This document shows, piece by piece, positions 8,564-19,653 of a stretch of 64,000 bases of DNA (its first letter is position 1; each line of letters begins with the position of its first letter). The stretch spans positions 124,001 to 188,000 of the forward strand of contig NZ_BQHR01000007.1 in assembly GCF_021601625.1 (NCBI RefSeq), given 5' to 3'. Source of the stretch: Pseudomonas paraglycinae. GTDB lineage: Bacteria; Pseudomonadota; Gammaproteobacteria; Pseudomonadales; Pseudomonadaceae. A model generated the notes under the pieces. It saw nothing but the letters and a program-made list of their open reading frames with translations, made no database searches and was not told the DNA's origin. Made by a program: the position numbers and the translations under genes.

Positions 8564-9013
8564 TCAAAACGCCTCGTGGCGCGGCAAACGCTGGGACAAC
8601 TCGTCCAGCAGCTTCTGTTCGCGCTTGTCTTCGGCGCGCTGCGCTTCATCCAGATAACGTTGTACAAGCTTGCGCAGACCTTCGACCCGGGCGAATGCCT
8701 GCTGCCAGGCATCGCGGGCCTTGTCCAGATTGTTCTGGTGCCATTGCAGGCTTTGACGCTGCTGATCGACGGCGGTGTCGAGCTGCGCCAGAAAGCCCTG
8801 AAAACCCAGCAGCCACTGCCCGGACACGCCCGTGCTGCCGCGTACGATCCACTGCTCGGAGTAATCCAGACGAAAGGCATGCAAGTCGGCGAGCTTGCTC
8901 TCGGCCACCTTCACCTGCCCCTGAAAGTAACCCAGGCGCTGCACGGCGGTTTTCTCGGCCTTCTCGGCCATGTCCACCACCGGCGCCAGACGCGCGGCTC
9001 GACTCAGGGCCAT
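8564..9013 (-). CDS. fliJ: FliJ, flagellar export chaperone/stalk protein
   Basis: A 149-residue, almost wholly helical, charged protein predicted to form an antiparallel coiled coil, with the MALSRAARLAPVVDMAEKAEK N-terminal segment typical of Pseudomonas FliJ. FliJ acts as the central stalk of the FliI ATPase ring and recycles export chaperones. It starts 6 bases after the fliI stop. Length is normal (about 147). Confidence 0.95.
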   Translation of the reverse strand: MALSRAARLAPVVDMAEKAEKTAVQRLGYFQGQVKVAESKLADLHAFRLDYSEQWIVRGSTGVSGQWLLGFQGFLAQLDTAVDQQRQSLQWHQNNLDKARDAWQQAFARVEGLRKLVQRYLDEAQRAEDKREQKLLDELSQRLPRHEAF

Positions 9014-9019
9014 GACCGG

Positions 9020-10378
9020 TTACCCGCCGGCCGCCGGGGCGAAAATCGTGCCGAGATACGCTTCGCTTTCACCCAGGCTGATGTTGTCGTTGAGACCCTG
9101 ACGCAGGTATCTGACCAGTTGCGGCTGCAGATTGATGGCAAGGTCAGTCTCGCGGTCACCGCCCGCGACATAGGCGCCGACGCTGATCAGATCGCGACTC
9201 TGTTGATAGCGCGACCACAGCTGCTTGAAGTATTGCGCACGCTGCATGTGCTCCGGCGACACCACCGCCGGCATCACCCGGCTGATCGAGGCTTCGATAT
9301 CGATGGCCGGGTAATGACCCTCTTCGGCCAGGCGTCGCGACAGCACGATGTGGCCGTCGAGCACACCACGCGCCGAGTCGGCGATCGGGTCCTGCTGGTC
9401 ATCTCCTTCGGACAATACGGTGTAGAACGCGGTGATCGAACCCCCGCCCTTCTCCGCATTACCGGCGCGCTCCACCAGTTTCGGCAATTTGGCAAAAACC
9501 GACGGCGGATACCCCTTGGTCGCCGGCGGCTCGCCGATGGCCAGGGCGATTTCCCGCTGGGCCTGGGCGAAACGGGTCAGGGAATCCATCAGCAACAGGA
9601 CGTTCTTGCCCTTGTCGCGGAAATACTCGGCGATCCGCGTGCAGTACATCGCCGCGCGCAGACGCATCAGCGGCGCATCGTCCGCCGGCGACGCCACCAC
9701 CACGGAACGCTTGAGGCCTTCTTCACCGAGGATGTGTTCGATGAATTCCTTAACTTCTCGACCCCGCTCACCGATCAGGCCGACGACAATGATGTCGGCC
9801 TCGGTGAAGCGGGTCATCATGCCCAGCAGCACCGATTTACCGACACCGGTACCGGCGAACAGACCCAGACGCTGGCCGCGACCGACCGTCAACAAACCGT
9901 TGATGCAACGGATGCCGACGTCCAGCGGCACGCTGATCGGGTCACGGTTGAGCGGGTTGATCGTCGGGCCGTCCATCGGCACCCAGTCTTCGGCCTTCAT
10001 GCCGCCCTTGCCGTCCAGCGCACGTCCGGCGCCGTCGAGCACGCGACCGAGCATGCTCATGCCCATCGGCAGGCGACCGGTGTCGGCCAGCGGCACCACG
10101 CGGGCGCCCGGGGCAATGCCAGCCACACTGCCGACCGGCATCAGGAACACCTTGCTGCCGGAGAAGCCCATGACTTCGGCCTCGACCTGGGACGGGTGAT
10201 AGGTGTCGTCGTTGATCACCATGCAGCGGGTGCCCATGGCGGCGCGCAGGCCTTCGGCTTCAAGCGTCAGGCCGACCATGCGCAGCAGGCGCCCTTCGAG
10301 AATCGGCGCACCGGCGATTTCGGTGGCCTCGGCGTAGGTGCTCAGGCGCTTGGCGAAACTGGTGCGTTCAAGGCGCAT
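9020..10378 (-). CDS. fliI: FliI, flagellar export ATPase
   Basis: A 452-residue ATPase of the F1-beta/FliI family. The Walker A motif AGTGVGKS is at residues 175-182, Walker B near [10 protein letters not shown], and the [12 protein letters not shown] signature follows. It powers and orders flagellar protein export together with FliH and FliJ at the membrane gate. The start overlaps the end of fliH by 11 bases. Length is typical of the family. Confidence 0.98.
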   Translation of the reverse strand: MRLERTSFAKRLSTYAEATEIAGAPILEGRLLRMVGLTLEAEGLRAAMGTRCMVINDDTYHPSQVEAEVMGFSGSKVFLMPVGSVAGIAPGARVVPLADTGRLPMGMSMLGRVLDGAGRALDGKGGMKAEDWVPMDGPTINPLNRDPISVPLDVGIRCINGLLTVGRGQRLGLFAGTGVGKSVLLGMMTRFTEADIIVVGLIGERGREVKEFIEHILGEEGLKRSVVVASPADDAPLMRLRAAMYCTRIAEYFRDKGKNVLLLMDSLTRFAQAQREIALAIGEPPATKGYPPSVFAKLPKLVERAGNAEKGGGSITAFYTVLSEGDDQQDPIADSARGVLDGHIVLSRRLAEEGHYPAIDIEASISRVMPAVVSPEHMQRAQYFKQLWSRYQQSRDLISVGAYVAGGDRETDLAINLQPQLVRYLRQGLNDNISLGESEAYLGTIFAPAAGG

Positions 10379-11174
10379 CGGGGGCGTCCGCGAGCGGCTC
10401 TTCTGCGACCGGTGCCGGTTTCGGCGCCTCCGGCAGGTCCAGGCTCAGGTCCGGCGCGGCCGGGTGCAAGGCCTGTTCGTGCAACTGGTCGAACAGCTTG
10501 GCCATGACCTGGCTGACGCGGGTTTCAATGCTGGCGTCGATCCGGCTGTGGTCGGTCTCGACCCGGCAACCGCCCGGCAGCAGGGATTCGTCTTCGACGA
10601 TGCGCCAGGTTTCTTCATGACGTTCGCGCAGGGCTTTGACCTGTTCGAAATCCTGTGGATTGACGTACAGCCGCACATTGCCCACGCCCAGCGGCAGCAG
10701 CTTGAGGGCGTCGCGCATGACGTGTTCGATCTGCGTCGAGTCGATGGCCAGTTCGCGCTGAATCACCTGCTTGGCGATGTGCTGCACGAGGTCGACCAGT
10801 GACTTTTCGATCTGGGTGTCTTGCTCGGCGATGGGCTCGAACAGGTGGCCCATCAGCTGCTCAAGGCTGTTGACCTTGGCCGTCAGGACCACTTCGGCTT
10901 CCTGGCGCACCTTGAGGGTGGCGCTGTGAAAGCCTTCCTTTTCGCCGATGGCGAAGCCCTCGTTGTAGGCCTCCTGACGGATGCTTTCGAGTTCTTCCAG
11001 AGTCAGTGGCTGGACCTCTTCCAGCGGCACCTCTTCCATTTCCGGCGGTTCAGGCTCCGGTTCCGGCTCGGGCTCAGGTTTCGGCGGGTCGAAGCTGGGC
11101 AACGCCCAAGATTCGAAACCACGGACGTCCCGGGCACGGATCAGGTCCGTCACATCGTCGTCATGCTTGTCCAT
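10368..11174 (-). CDS. fliH: FliH, regulator of the export ATPase
   Basis: A 268-residue FliH. After about 30 residues there is a Glu-Pro repeat tract (residues 33-43), then a long helical region and the FliH C-terminal domain that binds FliI (from about residue 100). FliH keeps FliI inactive and docks it on FliN at the C-ring. Its first codon follows the fliG stop by 4 bases. The Glu-Pro tract is typical of Pseudomonas FliH and varies in length between strains. Confidence 0.95.
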   Translation of the reverse strand: MDKHDDDVTDLIRARDVRGFESWALPSFDPPKPEPEPEPEPEPPEMEEVPLEEVQPLTLEELESIRQEAYNEGFAIGEKEGFHSATLKVRQEAEVVLTAKVNSLEQLMGHLFEPIAEQDTQIEKSLVDLVQHIAKQVIQRELAIDSTQIEHVMRDALKLLPLGVGNVRLYVNPQDFEQVKALRERHEETWRIVEDESLLPGGCRVETDHSRIDASIETRVSQVMAKLFDQLHEQALHPAAPDLSLDLPEAPKPAPVAEEPLADAPDAP

Positions 11175-11178
11175 GGGC

Positions 11179-12198
11179 TTAGATCATTTCCTCGCCGCCC
11201 TTGCCACCAAGCACGATTTCTCCGGCTTCGGCCATACGGCGGGCGATGGTGAGGATTTCCTTCTGCGCGGTCTCCACATCGCTGACGCGCACCGGGCCCT
11301 TGGCCTCGAGGTCGTCGCGCAGCAGTTCGGCGGCACGCTTGGACATGTTCTTGAAGATCTTCTCCTTGACGCCTTCGTCCGAACCCTTGAGGGCCAGTAC
11401 CAGTACGTCGGAAGAGACTTCGCGCAACAGCGCCTGGATCCCGCGGTCGTCGACATCGGCCAGGTTGTTGAACACGAACATGAGGTCTTCGATCTGACCG
11501 GACAGGTCTTCGTCGACTTCGCGGATCGAGTCCATGAGCTGGCCTTCGATCGAGCTGTCGAGGAAGTTCATGATGTCCGCCGCCCGCTTGATGCCACCCA
11601 GGGTGGTGCGCGAGGCGTTCGAGTTGCCGGAGAACTGCTTCTCGAGAATCTGGTTCAATTCTTTCAGCGCGGCCGGCTGCACGGTGTTCAACGACGAGAC
11701 GCGCAGGATGATGTCCAGACGCACCTTGTGGTCGAAGTTGCCCAGCACTTCACCGGCCTGATCCGGATCGAGGTACGCGACCACGATCGCCTGGATCTGC
11801 GGGTGCTCGTAACGGATCACGTCGGCAACGGCGCGCGGCTCCATCCATTTCAGGCTGTCGAGGCCACTGGTGTTGCCACCCAGCAGAATGCGGTCGATCA
11901 GGCCGTTGGCCTTGTCTTCACCCAGGGCCTGGGTGAGCATTTTGCGCACGTAGTCGTCGGAGCCGACGCCCAGGCTGGTCTGATCGCCGACGATGTCGAC
12001 GAACTCGCTCATGACCTGCTCGACCTGCTCACGGTGGACGTTGCCCATCTGGGCCATGGCCACGCCGACTCGCTGGACCTCTTTGGGGCCCATGTGGCGC
12101 AGCACTTGTGCGGCATCGGTCGAACCCAGGGACAGCAGCAGAATCGCGGCTTTATCGACCCGGGACAGTTTGGCGACGGCGGCTCGGTTATCACTCAT
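11179..12198 (-). CDS. fliG: FliG, motor switch protein
   Basis: A 339-residue FliG. The N-terminal domain (LSRVDKAAILLLSLG) binds FliF, the middle domain binds FliM, and the C-terminal charged-ridge domain contacts the stator. EVDEDLSGQIEDLMFVFNNL lies at the conserved start of the C-terminal region. It overlaps the fliF stop by 8 bases, so translation is coupled to the MS-ring protein. Length is as in P. aeruginosa. Confidence 0.98.
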   Translation of the reverse strand: MSDNRAAVAKLSRVDKAAILLLSLGSTDAAQVLRHMGPKEVQRVGVAMAQMGNVHREQVEQVMSEFVDIVGDQTSLGVGSDDYVRKMLTQALGEDKANGLIDRILLGGNTSGLDSLKWMEPRAVADVIRYEHPQIQAIVVAYLDPDQAGEVLGNFDHKVRLDIILRVSSLNTVQPAALKELNQILEKQFSGNSNASRTTLGGIKRAADIMNFLDSSIEGQLMDSIREVDEDLSGQIEDLMFVFNNLADVDDRGIQALLREVSSDVLVLALKGSDEGVKEKIFKNMSKRAAELLRDDLEAKGPVRVSDVETAQKEILTIARRMAEAGEIVLGGKGGEEMI

Positions 12199-13978
12199 CT
12201 GCGTTAATCCACTCTTTCACGACCTGGGCCACACGACCCGGGTCTTCTGCCACCAGACTCTTGATTGCGTTCAACTGAGCGTCATAACCCTCGCTCGGGC
12301 TCGGCAGCAGAATGCTGGTCGGACCGCCGAGGCTGACGCGATCGTTGGACAGTTCACCATCCAGACCGCCCATGCCACCGAGTTCCATGTCGCCGCCCAG
12401 ACCCGCCAGCTCCTTGCTTTTGCCGCCACCGGTGATGTTGTTGAGCACCGGACGCAGCACGCCGAACACCAGCACCAGGATGAACAACACACCCAGCACT
12501 TGTTTGACGATGTCCCAGAACCATGGCTGGGAGTAGAACGGAATGTCGGCGATCACTTCGCCGCGCTCGGCGGAGAACGGCATGTTGATCACGCTGACGC
12601 TGTCGCCACGGCTGGCGTCGAAGCCCACGGCGTCCTGTACCAGACGGGTGAAGCGCGCCAATTCGTCGGCGCTCCACGGCGCGCGGGTGGTTTCACCGTT
12701 GGCCGGGTTGATCTTGACCTGATCGTCCACCACCACCGACACCGACAGGCGATTCAGGCGACCTTGCTGCTGTTTGGTGTGGCTGATGGAGCGGTCGAGT
12801 TCGAAGTTCTTGGTGGATTGTTGACGCTTGTCCGCCGGGTACGGCGCGAGCATCGGCTGGCCGGTGGCCGGGTCCATGATCTGCTGACCGTTGGCATCAA
12901 CCAGTGGCTGGCCTGGTTGCACCATGCTCGCCGGGGCGGCTGCGCCACCGGTGGTTTGCGGCGCCGAAGCCGGCGACGGTGGCTGGTTGCTCAGGGCACC
13001 CGGCACACCCTGCGGGCCATTGCTGGCGGTGCGTTGTTCGTTGACCGACTGCTCGCTGCGCAGAGCCGGTTGATCCGGGTTGAACTGCTCGGCGGTCGAT
13101 TCGACAGCACTGAAATCAACGTCTGCCGAGACCTCAGCCTTGTAGCGATCGTTGCCCAGTACCGGTTGCAGAATGTTGTGCACACGCTGGGTGAGCATGC
13201 TTTCCATGCGGCGGCTGTAGTCGAACTGCTTGCCGGCCATGGTCATTTCGGAGTTTTCCGCCTGATCCGACAGCAGGTTGCCCTTCTGGTCGACGACGGT
13301 GATCTGCGATTTGCTCAGCTCGGGAACGGAGGTTGCCACCAGATTGATGATGGCAACGACCTGGCCTGGCTCCAGCGAACGACCGGAGTACAGCTCGACC
13401 AGTACCGAAGCGCTTGGCTTGCGTTCGTCACGCACGAACACCGAACTTTTCGGGATCGCCAGGTGAACGCGCGCGCCCTTGACGTTGTTCAGGCTGGAAA
13501 TGGTGCGGGCCAGTTCGCCTTCGAGGCCGCGACGATAACGGGTCGCTTCCATGAACTGGCTGGTGCCCAGACCCTGTTCCTTGTCGAGGATTTCAAAACC
13601 GATGTTGCCGTCGCTGGGAGTGACACCAGCGGCCGCGAGCTTGAGCCGCGCACGGGACAGGTCATCGGCCTTGACCAGCAAGGCGCCGGAATTCGGTTCG
13701 ACGGTGTAGGGAATGTCGGCGGAGGCCAGGGTGTCCATGACCTGCTTGGCGTCCATGCCGGCAAGGCTGCCGTACAGAGGCCGGTAGTCCGGTTGCTGCG
13801 ACCACAGCACCACGGCAAAGCCAATCGCCACGCTCGCGGCCAGGCCGACCAACAGGCCCACCTGACGCAGCACGGTCATCTCGGAGAGGTTTTCCAGGAA
13901 GGACAGGCCGAACAACGGCGGTTTGCCGTCTATCGGGGTGGCCTTGGCCGGAACGTTATCGGCGACTGCTTCTGCCAT
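12191..13978 (-). CDS. fliF: FliF, MS-ring protein
   Basis: A 595-residue MS-ring protein with a transmembrane helix near residues 42-62 (GLLVGLAASVAIGFAVVLW) and a second near 475-500 (VLGVLFILVLVFGVLRPVL). Between them is the large periplasmic part with ring-building motifs, including the family segment SASVLVELYSGRSL. The last 40 residues are the FliG-binding tail. FliF builds the ring in the inner membrane on which rotor and export gate assemble. It follows fliE by 15 bases. Confidence 0.98.
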   Translation of the reverse strand: MAEAVADNVPAKATPIDGKPPLFGLSFLENLSEMTVLRQVGLLVGLAASVAIGFAVVLWSQQPDYRPLYGSLAGMDAKQVMDTLASADIPYTVEPNSGALLVKADDLSRARLKLAAAGVTPSDGNIGFEILDKEQGLGTSQFMEATRYRRGLEGELARTISSLNNVKGARVHLAIPKSSVFVRDERKPSASVLVELYSGRSLEPGQVVAIINLVATSVPELSKSQITVVDQKGNLLSDQAENSEMTMAGKQFDYSRRMESMLTQRVHNILQPVLGNDRYKAEVSADVDFSAVESTAEQFNPDQPALRSEQSVNEQRTASNGPQGVPGALSNQPPSPASAPQTTGGAAAPASMVQPGQPLVDANGQQIMDPATGQPMLAPYPADKRQQSTKNFELDRSISHTKQQQGRLNRLSVSVVVDDQVKINPANGETTRAPWSADELARFTRLVQDAVGFDASRGDSVSVINMPFSAERGEVIADIPFYSQPWFWDIVKQVLGVLFILVLVFGVLRPVLNNITGGGKSKELAGLGGDMELGGMGGLDGELSNDRVSLGGPTSILLPSPSEGYDAQLNAIKSLVAEDPGRVAQVVKEWINADE

Positions 13979-13993
13979 GACTCAATCTCGTCC

Positions 13994-14323
13994 TTAAACC
14001 GGCATCTGCATGATGTCTTGATAAGCCTGAACCAGCTTGTTGCGCACCTGGGTCAAAGCCTGGAACGACACGCTGGCTTTTTGCGAGGCAATCATCACGT
14101 CCGTCAGATCGACGCCGCTCTTGCCGATTTCAAATGCGTTGGCCAACTGAGTCGACGCCTGCTGGGTATCACTGACTTTGTTGATGGCCTGACCGAGCAT
14201 GTCGGAAAAGCTGCTGCCTGCCACTTCAGGGGCAGCGGCAATCGATTTCGGCTTCGACATGGCGTCCATTTGCATGGCCTTCATGTCCATCATCAACCGA
14301 TTAAATTCAATACCTTGGCTCAT
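13994..14323 (-). CDS. fliE: FliE, MS-ring/rod junction protein
   Basis: A 109-residue FliE, the adaptor between the MS ring and the proximal rod. The C-terminal segment with [35 protein letters not shown] is the FliE signature and its end resembles other rod proteins. It is the first gene of fliEFGHIJ, with a strong sigma-54 promoter 62 bases upstream. Confidence 0.97.
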   Translation of the reverse strand: MSQGIEFNRLMMDMKAMQMDAMSKPKSIAAAPEVAGSSFSDMLGQAINKVSDTQQASTQLANAFEIGKSGVDLTDVMIASQKASVSFQALTQVRNKLVQAYQDIMQMPV

Positions 14324-14384
14324 GGTCTACTCTCTTGGGCGGCCCGCAATTTTTTGACACTCACTCGGCGGGTACTCAGGTGTT

Positions 14385-14400
14385 AGCAACAACGGTGCCA
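14385..14400 (-). promoter_or_regulatory. Sigma-54 promoter of fliEFGHIJ
   Basis: Minus strand TGGCACCGTTGTTGCT, a near-perfect -24/-12 element with GG-N10-GC spacing, 62 bases upstream of the fliE start in the fleR-fliE gap. FleR/RpoN control of fliE is established in P. aeruginosa. Confidence 0.9.
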
Positions 14401-14451
14401 GCTCATGGGCACCGCTTTCAGAAAAGCCGTTTCAAACGTTTGCGCCACCCG

Positions 14452-15843
14452 TCAGGTGGCGAACAGGTAGCCTTCGACATCCATGCCCGCATCGCGCATT
14501 TGCGCCAGTTTGTAACGCAGGGTGCGCGGGCTGATGCCGAGTTTTTCGGCGGCTTCCTTGCGTCGACCGCGTTCGGTACGCAGGGTGTCGATGATCATCT
14601 GGAACTCGCGGCGACGCAGGTCATCGCCCAGCGCACCGGCCGAATCCGCCTCGATTTCGACTTCACGAATGACCGGCGCAACCGGCACAACCGACGGCAA
14701 CGGGGCGAACAGCGCAGGCCCGGAGAGACAGAAATCCTGCGGCTGGATCAACCCGCCCTGCTGCAGAATCAAGGCCCGCTGGACCGCGTTATCCAGCTCG
14801 CGCACGTTGCCCGGCCACGGATAACCGATCAGGCACGCTTGCGCCTCGGGCGAGAACTTCGCCATCGCGTGCTTCATTTTATTGACGTGTTTGGCCAACA
14901 GACGCTCGGCCAGCGGCAGGATATCGGCGGTGCGCTCGCGCAACGGACGCCAGGCCAGCGGAAATACCGACAGACGATAATAGAGGTCTTCACGGAATCG
15001 CCCCGCCGCCACTTCACCGGCCAGGTCGCGGTTGGTGGTGGCCACCACGCGAATATCGAGAGTGATCGGCTTGCGTGCGCCGACCCGTTCCACTTCCCGC
15101 TCCTGCAACACCCGCAGCAGCTTGGCTTGCAGGCCCAGAGGCATTTCGGAAATTTCATCGAGCAGAATGGTGCCGCCGTCTGCCTGTTCGAACTTGCCGG
15201 CCTGGGCCGCGATGGCGCCGGTGAACGAGCCTTTTTCGTGACCGAACAGGGTGGCTTCGAGCATGTTGTCCGGGATCGCCGCACAGTTGATCGCAATGAA
15301 CGGCTGACTGGCGCGATGGGATTGCTGGTGGATGTAGCGCGCCAGCACTTCCTTGCCGGTGCCGGACTCGCCGGAAATCAGCACGGTGGAATCGCTGCGC
15401 GCAACCCGCGCCGCCAGATCCAGCAATTGAGCACTGGCCGGCTCGACCGCGACCGGCCCTTCGGCGTCACTGGCGCCAAGGCTGCCCAAGGCGTGGCGCG
15501 CCACCAGATCCAGCAGAGCCTTGGGCTCGAACGGCTTGACCAGATAATCCGCCGCGCCTTGACGCATCGCATCGACCGCGCGCTCGACCGCGCCATGGGC
15601 GGTCATCAGCAGCACCGGCAATTGCGGTTGCCGCGCGCGCAGCAGGCCGAGCAATTGATGGCCGTCCATGCCCGGCATGTTGACGTCGCTGACCACCAGA
15701 CTGAACGCTTCGCGCTCGACGGCGTTCAGCGCCTCTTCGGCCGAACCCACCGCGTGATAGTCGTGACCGGCCAGCAACAGCGTATCGGCCAGCGCTTCGC
15801 GCAACGAGCGGTCATCCTCGACCAGCAGAACCTTGATGCCCAT
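14452..15843 (-). CDS. fleR: FleR, sigma-54 response regulator of class III flagellar genes
   Basis: A sigma-54-dependent response regulator of 463 residues from this start. Receiver domain about 1-115, with LLVEDD at the N-terminus and the phospho-Asp in VVSDVNMPGMDG. AAA+ domain about 130-370, with Walker A GESGTGKE and the sigma-54 contact loop as GSFTGA. C-terminal Fis-type helix-turn-helix (EAAEKLGISPRTLRYKL). The ATG at 15843 is chosen because family members begin M-x-x-K-V-L-L-V-E-D-D. An alternative GTG at 15852, overlapping the fleS stop with GGGAG before it, would add three residues. FleR activates genes for basal body, hook and fliE operons in P. aeruginosa. Operon with fleS. Confidence 0.95.
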   Translation of the reverse strand: MGIKVLLVEDDRSLREALADTLLLAGHDYHAVGSAEEALNAVEREAFSLVVSDVNMPGMDGHQLLGLLRARQPQLPVLLMTAHGAVERAVDAMRQGAADYLVKPFEPKALLDLVARHALGSLGASDAEGPVAVEPASAQLLDLAARVARSDSTVLISGESGTGKEVLARYIHQQSHRASQPFIAINCAAIPDNMLEATLFGHEKGSFTGAIAAQAGKFEQADGGTILLDEISEMPLGLQAKLLRVLQEREVERVGARKPITLDIRVVATTNRDLAGEVAAGRFREDLYYRLSVFPLAWRPLRERTADILPLAERLLAKHVNKMKHAMAKFSPEAQACLIGYPWPGNVRELDNAVQRALILQQGGLIQPQDFCLSGPALFAPLPSVVPVAPVIREVEIEADSAGALGDDLRRREFQMIIDTLRTERGRRKEAAEKLGISPRTLRYKLAQMRDAGMDVEGYLFAT

Positions 15844-15848
15844 GACCT

Positions 15849-17060
15849 TCACTCAGCTCCCTGTACAGCAGAAAACAACGGCAGGATGACCTGCGCGCAC
15901 GTACCGCGCCCGACCCGCGAACGCAGCTGCAATTCTCCCTGATGCGCACGCGCCACGGCCTTGACCACGGTCAGGCCCAGGCCGGTCCCGGTAACCTTGG
16001 TGGTGAAAAACGGCTCGCCCAGCCGCACCAGCACCGCCGCATCAATACCGCTGCCGCTGTCACTGACACACAAACGCAGGGTGTTGTCGCGGGTATAGCA
16101 ATGCACCTTCAGACGTACCTCGCCGGCACTCGCCTGAATGGCGTTTTCAATCAGATTGAGCAAAGCGCCGACCAGCGTGTCGCGATTGCACAGCAACTCA
16201 CCGGCATGGCTGTCGCACTGCCAGCGGATCGGCAGATCCTGTACATGAGTCAGCGCTGCGGCCTGCAACGACTGCATCAAGGTATTGGGCGTGATGCGAT
16301 CAGTCAGCGGCAATTCTCCGCGAGCGAACACCAGCATGTCGCGCACCTGATGCTCGAGTTCGTGCAGGCGCTCCTTGAGGCGACCGGCGAAACGCTGCTG
16401 GGTGGCGACCGGCAGTTCCTGCTCGGTCAAATGACTGGCGTACAGCAAGGCGGCGGACAACGGCGTACGAATTTGATGAGCCAGCGAAGCGACCATCCGA
16501 CCCAGGGAAGACAGTCGCTCGTGGCGCGCAAGCTGATCCTGCAAGTGACGGGTTTCAGTCAGGTCGTTGAGCAGCACCAACTGCCCCGGCTCGGCATCCA
16601 GCGAGCGGGTGGCAATCGACAGGCGTCGACCGTTCTTCAAGGAAATTTCGTGGCCGTCATCTTCACGAGGCGCGAAGCAACGGGCGATGACATGGCGCCA
16701 CAGCTCGCCTTCCAGAGGCAGGCCCAGCAGATCGATGGCGGCCGGATTGGCCTCGCACACGATGCCGTGACCGTCGATGACGATGACGCCACCGGGCAAC
16801 AGATCGAGGAGGTTTTGCAGACGGTTGGCCAGGCGTTCTTTTTCCGCCAGTTCCTGCATGCGTTGGGCGCTGACTACGGCCAGTTCGCCCTTGAGCTCGG
16901 TGACCCGGGCTTCGAGCATGCTGTAGGAGTCGGTCAACTGGCTCGACATCTGGTTGAACAGGGCGAATGCCTGCTCAAGACCCTGGCGGCTCGCCTGCTC
17001 TACGGACGGCAGTTGCCCCGAGGACTCGGGAACAGAAGACATCTGGGAGGCTTGGGGCAT
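15849..17060 (-). CDS. fleS: FleS, cytoplasmic sensor histidine kinase
   Basis: A 403-residue histidine kinase without transmembrane segments. A coiled N-terminal part leads into a PAS domain (about 80-180, with LLPGGVIVIDGHGIVCEANPA). The dimerisation/phosphoacceptor region follows, with the histidine in HQIRTP, and then an ATPase domain with NLIENAI and GTGLGL boxes. It phosphorylates FleR. The ATG at 17060 is preferred; an in-frame GTG three codons upstream is possible. Transcribed from its own sigma-54 promoter just beyond the fleQ stop. Confidence 0.95.
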   Translation of the reverse strand: MPQASQMSSVPESSGQLPSVEQASRQGLEQAFALFNQMSSQLTDSYSMLEARVTELKGELAVVSAQRMQELAEKERLANRLQNLLDLLPGGVIVIDGHGIVCEANPAAIDLLGLPLEGELWRHVIARCFAPREDDGHEISLKNGRRLSIATRSLDAEPGQLVLLNDLTETRHLQDQLARHERLSSLGRMVASLAHQIRTPLSAALLYASHLTEQELPVATQQRFAGRLKERLHELEHQVRDMLVFARGELPLTDRITPNTLMQSLQAAALTHVQDLPIRWQCDSHAGELLCNRDTLVGALLNLIENAIQASAGEVRLKVHCYTRDNTLRLCVSDSGSGIDAAVLVRLGEPFFTTKVTGTGLGLTVVKAVARAHQGELQLRSRVGRGTCAQVILPLFSAVQGAE

Positions 17061-17113
17061 TGTGCTCACTCGCTTGGCTGACCGTCAGTTAAACGGAACG
17101 TTGCGAGGGACGT

Positions 17114-17130
17114 AGCAATACCCGTGCCTA
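17114..17130 (-). promoter_or_regulatory. Sigma-54 promoter of fleSR
   Basis: Minus strand TAGGCACGGGTATTGCT; GGCACG and TTGCT match the RpoN consensus with GG-N10-GC spacing. Lies 53 bases upstream of the fleS ATG in the fleQ-fleS gap. FleQ/RpoN activation of fleSR is known in P. aeruginosa. Confidence 0.88.
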
Positions 17131-17170
17131 AAAAAAACCGCTTATAAATGAAGCAGTTGAAAAACAGGCG

Positions 17171-18646
<1,476 letters not shown>

Positions 18647-18752
18647 GCAATAGCAACTTCCCTAGTCAACTCAATGCCCAAAATGAGGGGCAAGCGAGAC
18701 GCTTGCAGGACACCTTGTGCCTGTAGACGCCTGAAATCTGAAAACAGCCACT

Positions 18753-18781
18753 AGTTAAGTCAAAAAACCGTGCACAGTCAA
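18753..18781 (-). promoter_or_regulatory. Possible sigma-70 promoter of fleQ
   Basis: Minus strand TTGACT, 17 bases, TTAACT, located 107 bases upstream of the fleQ ATG in the 172-base fliT-fleQ gap. fleQ is the top of the cascade and is known not to be RpoN-dependent in P. aeruginosa, so a housekeeping promoter is expected here. Only similarity to consensus supports it. Confidence 0.4.
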
Positions 18782-18818
18782 ATTTATGGCGCACATGTCT
18801 GGATTAACTGGGGGTTAA

Positions 18819-19115
18819 TTAACCAAACAGATGGTAAACCTTTGCCGCGTTCTGCGCTTGGGTGATCTGCGACATCTCGTCGACTATCGCCTGACGCTCA
18901 CCCATGGCAACTTCAAGCAGCTGCTTGTAGACATGCAGCAACTCCTCAAGGTTATCGCGCAACGCGACCTCGTCCACCGAAGCTTCACTCAAGACATCTT
19001 CCATGCAGGAACGGCAATCAAGGTCCAGTTGACCGATCGCCTCCCAGTTGCGCTCGGCCAGGGCGCCGACCAACGCTACTCGGGTTTCTTCGATTCGCTG
19101 CAATACAAGACTCAT
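18819..19115 (-). CDS. fliT: FliT-like flagellar chaperone (FleP position)
   Basis: A 98-residue all-helical protein directly downstream of fliS (10-base gap), at the place of fleP/fliT in Pseudomonas. It carries the helical heptad pattern of FliT chaperones (LRDNLEELLHVYKQLLEVAMGERQAIVDEM) and the family's usual length. Enterobacterial FliT binds the cap protein FliD; that function is presumed here. The identity rests more on position and size than on strong motifs. Confidence 0.75.
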   Translation of the reverse strand: MSLVLQRIEETRVALVGALAERNWEAIGQLDLDCRSCMEDVLSEASVDEVALRDNLEELLHVYKQLLEVAMGERQAIVDEMSQITQAQNAAKVYHLFG

Positions 19116-19125
19116 GATGATCTCC

Positions 19126-19524
19126 TTAAAACTGAGGAGCAGGCACAGGCGCGATGGCGTCCCAGCCTTCTTTTACCGTGCTCAGCAAGCCGGCGACTTC
19201 ATCCAGAATGCGCGGATCGCTGTTGATGTTGGCCTCGGCAAGACGCTTCATCATGTAGATGTACAGCCCGTCCAGATCAGCCAGCGTATCGGCGGAATTC
19301 TCCAGATCCAGGCCTTCGCGCAACCCACTGACGATGCCAATGGCCTTGCTGATTGCTGTGCACTTGGCAGGAATGTCCTTGCGCTCGATCGCACCCTTGG
19401 CCTGGGCAATACGTGCCAGACCACCTTCCATCAGCATTTGCACCAGACGGTGAGGGCTCGCTTCGGACGTCTGAGCGTGGGCGCCAACTTTCTGGTATTG
19501 CCGAAGGGCTAACATCGGATTCAT
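19126..19524 (-). CDS. fliS: FliS, flagellin export chaperone
   Basis: A 132-residue FliS. The N-terminal motif LRQYQKVGAHAQTSEASPHRLVQMLMEGGL is diagnostic, and the helices after it match the four-helix bundle that wraps the flagellin C-terminus to prevent premature polymerisation. It starts 130 bases after fliD. A strong terminator and a FliA-type promoter lie in that gap, so fliS-fliT can be transcribed separately from fliD. Confidence 0.97.
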   Translation of the reverse strand: MNPMLALRQYQKVGAHAQTSEASPHRLVQMLMEGGLARIAQAKGAIERKDIPAKCTAISKAIGIVSGLREGLDLENSADTLADLDGLYIYMMKRLAEANINSDPRILDEVAGLLSTVKEGWDAIAPVPAPQF

Positions 19525-19562
19525 GTTCTACCTCATTTGCCACAATGACTCGTATGAACAGT

Positions 19563-19589
19563 GTATCGCCAGCGAGTCGAAAAACTTTA
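19563..19589 (-). promoter_or_regulatory. FliA (sigma-28) promoter of fliS-fliT
   Basis: Minus strand TAAAGTTT, 11 bases, GGCGATAC. The -35 box is identical to the enterobacterial FliA consensus TAAAGTTT, the spacer has the consensus length of 11, and the -10 box matches GCCGATAA at six of eight positions. It lies 39 bases before the fliS ATG and just after the fliD terminator. Confidence 0.8.
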
Positions 19590-19598
19590 GACCACAAG

Positions 19599-19641
19599 AC
19601 AAAAACCCGGCGCACGCTCGAAAGCGTAGCCGGGTTTTTGT
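19599..19641 (-). terminator. Intrinsic terminator of fliD
   Basis: A hairpin whose outer arms (plus strand ACAAAAACCCGGC at 19599-19611 and GCCGGGTTTTTGT at 19629-19641) are perfectly complementary, with a run of T after the GC-rich stem on the minus strand. It begins 13 bases beyond the fliD stop. Confidence 0.85.
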
Positions 19642-19653
19642 CGCTCTTGCATG

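Noticed and set aside
8474-10507. Plus-strand frame of 677 codons opposite fliJ-fliI-fliH
   Set aside because: Antisense shadow of fliI and fliJ; no ribosome-binding site or domain.
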